A stretch of DNA of 13,787 nucleotides from an uncultured Oscillospiraceae bacterium (GTDB lineage Bacteria; Bacillota; Clostridia; Oscillospirales; Oscillospiraceae): NCBI GenBank assembly GCA_944385305.1, contig CALWWS010000048.1:1-13787 (forward strand), read 5' to 3'. Of this stretch, positions 1-5,249 are shown piece after piece; the first letter of the stretch is position 1; every line of letters starts with the position of its first letter. The position numbers and the translations under genes are program-made. A model generated the notes under the pieces. The model searched no databases, was not told the origin of the DNA, and saw nothing but the letters and a program-made list of their open reading frames with translations.

Positions 1-701
1 TACGCCGCCTTCTCCACGGCGGCGCCCTGCCGCTTCTCCATCCTGCGCCAGCTCACAAAGCCGTAGAGGTCGTTGACCAGGAACATGGCAAAGCAGAACA
101 CCATGGGGGCGCTGGCGGGGCTTTTCAGGGCGGCGGCCACCCACAGGCCGATAAGCACCAGGTCGTTGGCGGCGTAGGCCAGGGCATACCAGGGGCTGCG
201 GTAGTAGGTGAGCATGCAGGCGGCGAAGCTGGTGGTCACCGACAGGGTGCTCACCGGCAGGCAGGCGGTACCCAGGGCCTTGAGCACAAAGTACAGCCCC
301 CCGGTAACGGCGGCGGCGGAGAGGGCCAGAAAGGCCAGCCTGCCCGCCGTCAGCCGGGCCACCTCCACCTGCCTGGTATCCCCGTAGGGGTGGCGCAGCC
401 AGCACACCAGGGCGAGCACCGCCATGGGCATGGTCATGCCCAGGTAGGTGATCATCTCCCCGTAGTAGCGCTGGGAGAAGGAGATCACCCCGTAGAGCAG
501 GGAGAAGAGGATGGTCAGCCCCTGGCCCAGGGGCATCCCCTTGGCCACAAAGATCAGGGCGGTCACCCCCACCAGGCAGGCGCACAGGGTGAGCCAGTCC
601 CCCCGGGAGAGGAGGAATGCGGCCACCGTCACCGCCGCCGAGGCCAGCCACAGCCCCAGCTCCCCCCGGGAGAGGAGAGAAAAAGGATTTTTAACGGACA
701 T
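1..701 (-). CDS. pnuC: PnuC-family nicotinamide riboside/mononucleotide transporter (3' end cut)
   Basis: The reverse frame opens MSVKNPFSLLSRGELGLW and continues as a multi-helix membrane protein. The visible C-terminal part has the signature VNDLYGFVSWRRMEKRQ, typical of the PnuC family. These inner-membrane facilitators take up nicotinamide riboside or a related B-vitamin precursor, which is trapped inside by phosphorylation. About 233 residues are visible, and the last partial codon (bases 2-1, reading TA) could be a stop or a Tyr, so the gene is nearly complete at the family's usual length of 200-240. Two adjacent ATGs (704 and 701) are possible starts; 701 sits better behind the GGGGGG stretch. 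The gene has its own promoter at 755-783, so it need not belong to the upstream PepSY unit. The family is confident; the substrate (NR, NMN, or another vitamin as in PnuT/PnuX) is not resolved. Confidence 0.85.
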   Translation of the reverse strand, partial: MSVKNPFSLLSRGELGLWLASAAVTVAAFLLSRGDWLTLCACLVGVTALIFVAKGMPLGQGLTILFSLLYGVISFSQRYYGEMITYLGMTMPMAVLALVCWLRHPYGDTRQVEVARLTAGRLAFLALSAAAVTGGLYFVLKALGTACLPVSTLSVTTSFAACMLTYYRSPWYALAYAANDLVLIGLWVAAALKSPASAPMVFCFAMFLVNDLYGFVSWRRMEKRQGAAVEKAA

Positions 702-754
702 CATGTGCCCCCCAGACGCCCGGCCGGAGGCGGGGCGGAATCATGCACCGCACC

Positions 755-783
755 ATCATACCCCACGCCGCGGGCCCTGTCAA
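755..783 (-). promoter_or_regulatory. SigA-type promoter of pnuC
   Basis: On the reverse strand, TTGACA (783-778) and TATGAT (760-755) are separated by exactly 17 bp, a near-perfect housekeeping promoter. It lies about 50 bp ahead of the pnuC start. The predicted leader is only about 45 nt, which leaves little room for an NAD-type riboswitch; none was recognised. Confidence 0.8.
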
Positions 784-791
784 GGCCGGAA

Positions 792-820
792 ACGGGGCGG
801 GGCCTGCGGCCCCGCCCCGT
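792..820 (-). terminator. GC-rich hairpin after the PepSY unit
   Basis: A perfect 13-bp inverted repeat (792-804 with 808-820, loop TGC) lies 14 bp beyond the stop of the 835-1905 gene. The reverse-strand tail has only TT before CCGG, so it is a weak classical intrinsic terminator. It may act as a transcript 3' end or pause, and it separates the PepSY genes from the pnuC promoter. Confidence 0.55.
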
Positions 821-834
821 CCCTGCGTCCCCTT

Positions 835-1905
835 TTACCAGCCAGTGGGCTCGAACTGCCAGGCGCGCACCGCGCCGGTGTAGCCGTCGATGTCCAGCTC
901 GTGCTCCACGCCGTCAAAGCGGATCTTCACCTCGTAGAGCTGCACCCCGTCGTCCCGGTCCAGCTCCACCCGGAGCACCGCGGAGCTGTCCGCCCCGGGC
1001 ACCTTGGCCAGGGCGAAGCTCTTGGCCTTCTCCGTGCCGATGAGGGTGCCGCCGCTCTGGGCGGCCCAGGGCGCGTCGTAGTCCATGCTCACCACCGCCC
1101 CGCCGTCGGCCTTGATCTCATACTCGTACTTGGCCCCTGCGGCGGTGTAGAACTCCACGTCGTACACCTGCACGCCGTTCTCCCGGTCCAGCTTACACTT
1201 GGTGAAGGTGACCTGGCTCTGGGCCAGCCCCGCGTGGGCCAGGGCGTTGGCCTTGGCCGTCTCGGCGGTGACGCTGCCGGTCTGGGAGCTGCCCGTCTGG
1301 GTGCTGCCCGTGTTCTGGAAGCTGTCCGCGTCGGTGACCAGGCTGCCCGAGGGGGCGGTGAGGGTGGCGGTGAGGGTGGCCTGCTCCCAGCCCACGCTCT
1401 TGCCCATCAGCTCGCCCATGGCCCGGATGGGCAGGTAGACCGACCCGTCATAGAGCAGGGGGTAGACCGTCTTGCCGTTGGCGTCGGTGAAGGTGCGCTC
1501 CACTCCGTCCACCAGCACGGTGAAGTCGGGGCGCAGCTGCACCTGGACGGAGCGGCTGGCCGCGTCGGCGTCGGGGGTGCCCGAGGCGTCGGGGGCGGTG
1601 CGTGTGCCCGAGAGGGAGACGGTGAGGGTGCTCTGGTCCCAGTTCACGTTCTTGTCCATCAGCTCGCCCATGGCCCGGATGGGCAGGTAGGTGGTGCCGC
1701 CGTAGGCGATGGGCTGCACCTCCTGGCCATTTACGTTGTAGAAGGTGCGCGCCACCCCGTCCACCTCCACGGTGATCTGGGGGGAGAGCTGTGCGGTGAC
1801 CTGGCTGGGGGAGGCGGCCATGGCCCCCAGGGCCAGCGTGCCGGTGAGGGTGAGGGCGCACAGGCCCACGGCGCACCCGCGGCGGATGAGGCTGTTCTTT
1901 TTCAT
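835..1905 (-). CDS. Secreted protein: two copper amine oxidase N-like domains plus two PepSY domains
   Basis: This 356-residue protein opens with a clear export signal: MKKN, positive residues, a hydrophobic core, and an Ala-rich probable cleavage site near residue 31, with no lipobox Cys. Residues ~35-98 and ~119-182 are two repeats of the copper amine oxidase N-terminal-like (stalk) domain; each carries YLPIRAMGELM (73-83 and 157-167). After a Thr/Gly/Ser linker (~195-212) come two PepSY-like modules (~213-276 and ~289-351) with the usual acidic pattern ending in DIDGYTGAV. The start is supported by AAAGGAG upstream. It follows the lipoprotein gene by 36 bp, probably in one transcript, and its C-terminal half is a clear paralogue of that protein. 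The cell-surface location is well supported. A role in peptidase inhibition, signalling or wall binding is only inferred from the families; no catalytic residues are seen. Confidence 0.85.
   Translation of the reverse strand: MKKNSLIRRGCAVGLCALTLTGTLALGAMAASPSQVTAQLSPQITVEVDGVARTFYNVNGQEVQPIAYGGTTYLPIRAMGELMDKNVNWDQSTLTVSLSGTRTAPDASGTPDADAASRSVQVQLRPDFTVLVDGVERTFTDANGKTVYPLLYDGSVYLPIRAMGELMGKSVGWEQATLTATLTAPSGSLVTDADSFQNTGSTQTGSSQTGSVTAETAKANALAHAGLAQSQVTFTKCKLDRENGVQVYDVEFYTAAGAKYEYEIKADGGAVVSMDYDAPWAAQSGGTLIGTEKAKSFALAKVPGADSSAVLRVELDRDDGVQLYEVKIRFDGVEHELDIDGYTGAVRAWQFEPTGW
1405..1690. repeat. 34-bp perfect direct repeat inside the secreted PepSY gene
   Basis: Bases 1405-1438 and 1657-1690 are identical over 34 bp and lie 252 bp (84 codons) apart in the same reading frame. 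They encode the YLPIRAMGELM segment of the two stalk-like domains. This marks an internal domain duplication, either recent or kept similar by gene conversion. Confidence 0.9.
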
Positions 1906-1941
1906 AGCAGCATGCTCCTTTCCATTCTCTGTGCGGCGGCC

Positions 1942-2805
1942 TTACCGGCGGGTGGGCTCGGCCTCCCACTCCCGGATGGCCCCCGAGTAGCCGTCAATCT
2001 CAAACTCGTACTTCATCCCGTCGTAGCGGATCTCTCCCTCGTACTGGATGCGCCCGTCGTCGTAGTCGGCCTCGAAGTCCACAATGTCCCCCGTGCCCGC
2101 CCCGGGCACCTGGGCGAGGGCCAGGGCCTTGGCCTCGTCGGCGGTGAGGCTCTGCCCGGCGGTGTTCTGAGGCACGGCGTACTCCGCGTCGTAGTCGTAC
2201 TTCACCACCGTGCCGTCGGCGGCGGCGATCTCGTAGTCGTACTCGGTGTAGTCCCCGTCGAAGAACTCCACCTCGTACACCTGCCGTCCGTCCTCCCAGT
2301 CCAGCTTGCACCGGAGGAAGGTGACCTGCCCGCTCTCCAGCCCCGCGTGGGCCAGGGCGTACTCCTTGGCCTGCTGCTCGGTGATGATCCCGCCGGACTG
2401 GGCGGGGGCGCTGCTCTGGGGCGCGCTGCTCTGGGGGGCGGCGGAGCTGAAGCTGTCCGCGTCGGTCACCAGGCTGTCCGCCGGTGCGCTGGTCTGGGGG
2501 GCGGCCGCCTGTCCGGCGGCGGCGGAGGCCCCGCCGTCGTCAATGACCACCCCGGTCACCGCGTCGATGTCGTAGGTGTAGCTCTTCCCGCCGCTGGTGA
2601 AGTCCACGGCGTAGAAGTCGATGCCGTTTTTCTGATCCAGCCCGGTGGTGGTAAACTCCACCTGGCTGCCGGACAGCCCCGCCGCCTCCAGGGCGGCGGC
2701 CTTGGCGGCGTCCAGGCCGATAAACTCCGCCGTCTGGGCGGGGGCGCAGGCCGCCAGGGTGAGGGTGAGCAGGGCGGCGGCGGAGAGTAGTGCAATTCGT
2801 CTCAT
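1942..2805 (-). CDS. PepSY-domain lipoprotein
   Basis: This 287-residue protein has a lipoprotein signal peptide: MRR, a hydrophobic stretch, then LAAC with the lipid-accepting Cys at residue 20. It is therefore probably anchored to the outer face of the membrane. Three PepSY-like modules follow at ~28-91, ~139-205 and ~219-281. Each starts with an Ala/Leu-rich helix and ends with a D-x-D/DGYSGA-type beta segment; a Ser/Ala/Pro/Gln-rich linker (~93-138) separates the first from the rest. The start is supported by AAAGGGGA 7 nt upstream. It is the first gene after a duplicated, regulator-type promoter just beyond a two-component system, so it is a likely target of that system. PepSY domains are known as peptidase inhibitors or envelope accessory domains; the exact partner here is unknown. 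Confidence 0.87.
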   Translation of the reverse strand: MRRIALLSAAALLTLTLAACAPAQTAEFIGLDAAKAAALEAAGLSGSQVEFTTTGLDQKNGIDFYAVDFTSGGKSYTYDIDAVTGVVIDDGGASAAAGQAAAPQTSAPADSLVTDADSFSSAAPQSSAPQSSAPAQSGGIITEQQAKEYALAHAGLESGQVTFLRCKLDWEDGRQVYEVEFFDGDYTEYDYEIAAADGTVVKYDYDAEYAVPQNTAGQSLTADEAKALALAQVPGAGTGDIVDFEADYDDGRIQYEGEIRYDGMKYEFEIDGYSGAIREWEAEPTRR

Positions 2806-2841
2806 GGGTCATTCCCCTTTCCTTCTTGGTTCCATGGCTTA

Positions 2842-2874
2842 AGTCTAGCACCGGAGTATGAAATTTACATGAAA
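2842..2874 (-). promoter_or_regulatory. Response-regulator-type promoter, gene-proximal copy
   Basis: On the reverse strand, TTTCAT occurs at 2874-2869 and 2863-2858, an 11-bp period (one helical turn). A -10-like TAGACT lies at 2847-2842, 10 bp after the second repeat, and there is no good -35 of its own. Tandem half-sites replacing the -35 at this distance are the classical layout for OmpR/PhoB-family activators. The transcript would start about 30 bp ahead of the lipoprotein gene. Identifying the regulator as the 4363-5067 product is inference. Confidence 0.6.
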
Positions 2875-2921
2875 TTGGGAACTCTTTTTTCCCTTCCCCG
2901 GCTCTCTCTTTCCATGGCCTA

Positions 2922-2954
2922 AGTCTAGCAAGCAAGTATGAAATTTACATGAAA
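2922..2954 (-). promoter_or_regulatory. Response-regulator-type promoter, distal copy
   Basis: This is a second copy of the same module, 80 bp further upstream: TTTCAT at 2954-2949 and 2943-2938, and TAGACT at 2927-2922, with identical spacing. No gene starts between the two copies, so both would drive the lipoprotein gene, or the distal copy could act as an extra regulator-loading site. Confidence 0.55.
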
Positions 2955-2986
2955 TGGGGAAAAAACTTTTTCCCCTCCGCCCGGGC

Positions 2987-3020
2987 AAAACAGGGGCGCG
3001 GGCCTTGGCCCGCGCCCCTG
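2987..3020 (-). terminator. Intrinsic terminator of the two-component operon
   Basis: A perfect 13-bp GC-rich stem (2991-3003 with 3008-3020, 4-nt loop) begins 7 bp after the kinase stop and is followed on the reverse strand by TTTT. It should end the regulator-kinase transcript and insulate the PepSY promoter. Confidence 0.8.
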
Positions 3021-3026
3021 CTTTGT

Positions 3027-4379
3027 TCACTTCTCCTCCGGCGGGCGGACGGCCTCCAGCGCCAGGGTAAACCGGCTGCCCAGGCCGGGCACGCTCTCCA
3101 GCCTCACGTCTCCTCCGTGGAGCTGGGCGATGCGCCGCACCATGGACAGGCCCAGCCCCGCGCCCCCCGCCCCGGCCCGGGACGGGTCCACCTGGTAGAA
3201 GCGATCCCAGATCCTCTCCCGGTGCTCCGGCGGGATGCCGGGGCCCCGGTCCTGCACCCAGAGCAGCACCCGCTCCCCCTCCCGGCCGCCCCCCACCTCC
3301 ACGGGGGAATCCGGGGGGCTGTATTTCAGGGCGTTGTCAATGAGATTCTGGAGCAGCCGGGCCAGCAGGGGCGGGTTTCCCCGCACCCACAGCCCCGGCC
3401 CGGCGGCACAGGCCAGCCGTCCGGGCTGGCAGGGGGTCTCGGCGCACACCGTACAGGCCAGCGCCCCCAGGTCCACCGGCTCCAGCTCCTCCTCCCCCAC
3501 CCCCTGATCCAGCCTGGTCATGCTCAGAAGCTGGGTGATGAGGGCGCTCATCCGGTCGGTCTGGCGGCGGATGATGGCCATGGTCTCGGAGCGCTCCTCG
3601 GCCGTCTCGTCAAACTTCTCGGCGTACTCGCAGGCCCCGCTGATCACCGCCACGGGGGTGCGCAGCTCGTGGGAGGCGTCGGCGGTGAAGCGCTTTTCCG
3701 CCTCGAAGGCGGCCTCCAGCCGCTCCACCATCTGGTTGAAGGCGGCCCCCAGCCGTGCAAACTCCCGGTTGCCCCGGGGCACCTCCACCCGGGCGGTGAG
3801 ATCCGCCCCCTCTCCGATGGCGGCGGCGGTGTCGATGATCTGATCCAGGGGCCGGAAGGCCCGCCGGGCGATCCAGAACCCGCCCAGGGCGCACAGCAGG
3901 ATAAAGGCGGGCAGCACCACCGCCCCCAGGGTGAGCAGGCTGTTCACCGTCCGCCCGGCCCGGGGTGCCTCCATCACGCCCCGCAGCCACACCCCGTCCT
4001 CCCAGCCGTGGGGGTAGAAGAGATCCATGAGATAGTAGGTCTGTCCCCCCTCCTCCACGGTGCGGATCACCCCGTTTTCAAAGGGCTGTCCGGTGGTGGG
4101 GAACCCGGCGGGCACCTGCCCGGCCAGCAGGGCCTGGCTCTGGCTGTAGACGAGGGTGTACACCCCGTCCTGGTAGTAGCGCAGATCCTCACCCGCCTGG
4201 AAGCTGCCGCTGTCCATGGACACCTGCTGGAGGTTTTCCCGCAGGGTGCGCTCCAGATCGTCCAGGGCGTTTCCCCGCACCACGGCGCTGCTGGCCAGCA
4301 CCGCCCCGGCCAGGGTGAGGGCGGCCATGGCGGCCATGAAGATCAGGTACCACAGGGCGATTTTAGTCTTGACCGAGAT
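3027..4379 (-). CDS. Membrane sensor histidine kinase (start uncertain)
   Basis: The order is that of a classical sensor kinase; numbering is from the proposed start. TM1 is at ~6-31 and an external sensor region of about 115 residues follows. TM2 is at ~148-171 and HAMP at ~171-226. The dimerisation/phosphoacceptor box reads FTADASHELRTP with His237. The ATP-binding domain has N-box QNLIDNALKYSP (~344-355), G1 DRGPGIP (~377-383) and G2 GAGGAGLGL (~403-411). It partners the regulator encoded just upstream. The start is odd. There is no in-frame ATG, GTG or TTG in the normal place before TM1, but an ATC at 4379 follows a strong GGAGGAGGAGA. An ATG at 4526 would overlap the regulator by 164 bp, and an ATG at 4337 would cut into TM1 and has no Shine-Dalgarno sequence. 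The ligand is unknown; the kinase role is certain by motif. Confidence 0.9.
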   Translation of the reverse strand: MSVKTKIALWYLIFMAAMAALTLAGAVLASSAVVRGNALDDLERTLRENLQQVSMDSGSFQAGEDLRYYQDGVYTLVYSQSQALLAGQVPAGFPTTGQPFENGVIRTVEEGGQTYYLMDLFYPHGWEDGVWLRGVMEAPRAGRTVNSLLTLGAVVLPAFILLCALGGFWIARRAFRPLDQIIDTAAAIGEGADLTARVEVPRGNREFARLGAAFNQMVERLEAAFEAEKRFTADASHELRTPVAVISGACEYAEKFDETAEERSETMAIIRRQTDRMSALITQLLSMTRLDQGVGEEELEPVDLGALACTVCAETPCQPGRLACAAGPGLWVRGNPPLLARLLQNLIDNALKYSPPDSPVEVGGGREGERVLLWVQDRGPGIPPEHRERIWDRFYQVDPSRAGAGGAGLGLSMVRRIAQLHGGDVRLESVPGLGSRFTLALEAVRPPEEK

Positions 4380-5067
4380 GGCTCTCCTCCTCCTCTCCCG
4401 GCTCCCGCAGGCTCCAGCCCACCCCCCGCACGGTGTGGAGCAGCCTGGGCCGCCCCTCCCCGTCGATCTTGCGCCGCAGCTTGCTGATATACACGTCCAC
4501 GCTGTTGGAGGCGGGGGAGTCCTCAAAGCTCCAGATGCTCTCCTCCATCTGCCGCCGGGTGACCACCGTGCCCGGGCGGCGGATGAGCCGCTCCAGGATG
4601 GCGTACTCCTTGGGCAGCAGGGGGATCTCCCGCCCGGCCCGTGCCACCTGCCGGGTGTCCGCGTCCAGGGTGAGGTCCCCCACCTGGAAGCGGTTGCTCC
4701 GCCGCCCGGCCCCCTTGCGGGTCATGGCCCGGATGCGGGCCAGCAGCTCCTCAAAGGCGAAGGGCTTGACCAGGTAGTCGTCCGCCCCCAGATCCAGCCC
4801 CTTCACCCGGTGCTCCACGCTGTCCCGGGCGGTGAGCAGCAGCACGGGGGTGTCCATCCCCCGCTCCCGCATGTCGGAGAGGATATCGAACCCGTCCCGG
4901 CCGGGGAGCATGCCGTCCAGCAGCACCCCGTCGTACTGGGCCCCCTCCAGAAAGTCCATGGCCTCCCCGCCGTCGTAGCAGCCGTCCACGGTGTAGCCCG
5001 ACTTTTTGAGCACCTTTTGGATCAGGTGGTTCATGTCCCGCTCGTCCTCCACCACCAGAATGCGCAT
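4363..5067 (-). CDS. OmpR-family response regulator
   Basis: This 234-residue protein has a receiver domain (1-~118): the acidic pocket VVEDERD, phosphoacceptor Asp51 in VLLDGMLPG, Thr79 in LLLTARD and Lys101 in YLVKPF. A winged-helix DNA-binding domain of the OmpR/PhoB class (~133-225) follows, with KEYAILERL and the recognition region SVDVYISKLRRKID. Phosphorylation by the adjacent kinase should drive dimerisation on tandem half-sites. Such half-sites are present at 2858-2874 and 2938-2954, ahead of the PepSY genes. It has its own near-consensus promoter and overlaps the kinase start region by about 17 bp, implying translational coupling. Length and domain order are normal. The regulon beyond this window is unknown. 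Confidence 0.95.
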   Translation of the reverse strand: MRILVVEDERDMNHLIQKVLKKSGYTVDGCYDGGEAMDFLEGAQYDGVLLDGMLPGRDGFDILSDMRERGMDTPVLLLTARDSVEHRVKGLDLGADDYLVKPFAFEELLARIRAMTRKGAGRRSNRFQVGDLTLDADTRQVARAGREIPLLPKEYAILERLIRRPGTVVTRRQMEESIWSFEDSPASNSVDVYISKLRRKIDGEGRPRLLHTVRGVGWSLREPGEEEESHLGQD

Positions 5068-5111
5068 CCGCTCTCCCTCCTCCGCCCCCGCCGGGGCGCG
5101 TTTGTGTAAAA

Positions 5112-5141
5112 ATTATACGCCGCCCCTCCAGTTTGTGTCAA
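5112..5141 (-). promoter_or_regulatory. SigA promoter of the two-component operon
   Basis: On the reverse strand, TTGACA (5141-5136) and TATAAT (5117-5112) are both full consensus, with an 18-bp spacer. They lie about 45 bp ahead of the regulator start. An 8-bp direct repeat, GTTTGTGT on the plus strand (5100-5107 and 5131-5138, 31 bp apart), touches the -35 and lies just downstream of the -10. It may be a binding site. Confidence 0.8.
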
Positions 5142-5183
5142 TCCAAACCACCCGGCGGAAAAAAACGGGCCGGGGGGCATGAT

Positions 5184-5211
5184 TTGGCCAAAACTGCCCA
5201 CACTGTATGGA
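5184..5211 (+). promoter_or_regulatory. Possible promoter of the OPT transporter gene
   Basis: A weak candidate: TTGGCC (5184-5189), a 16-bp spacer, then TATGGA (5206-5211). The -35 lies inside a 10-bp palindrome, TTTGGCCAAA (5183-5192), that could be an operator. A short stem-loop (5216-5222 with 5226-5232) stands just before the Shine-Dalgarno sequence. Neither hexamer is strong. Confidence 0.35.
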
Positions 5212-5249
5212 GAATCGGCCCGCCACGGGCCGGAGAGGAGGGACAGGGC

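Larger units (their letters stand above)
2830..2960. repeat. Duplicated 51-bp promoter block (80-bp period)
   Basis: Bases 2830-2880 and 2910-2960 match at 45 of 51 positions by eye. Four of the six differences are clustered in the spacer between the half-sites and the -10 (2851-2854 against 2931-2934). The half-sites and -10 hexamers are unchanged, suggesting selection on them rather than on the spacer. Confidence 0.9.

Noticed and set aside
705..750. A riboswitch (NAD-type) ahead of pnuC.
   Set aside because: The predicted leader is only about 45 nt and shows no recognised aptamer core.
511..2790. A 759-codon open frame on the plus strand across the PepSY genes and pnuC promoter.
   Set aside because: It is antisense to two genes with clear signal peptides and domains, and its product is His/Gly/Val/Leu-rich low-complexity sequence typical of the opposite strand of GC-rich genes.
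2845..3030. Short reverse frames with repeated FPISCKFHT peptides between the kinase and the lipoprotein.
   Set aside because: The repeated peptide is just the duplicated promoter DNA read as protein. The region holds a terminator and two promoters, and no Shine-Dalgarno sequence fits.
2949..4487. A 512-codon plus-strand frame opposite the histidine kinase.
   Set aside because: It is antisense to all kinase motifs, has no Shine-Dalgarno sequence, and is low-complexity.
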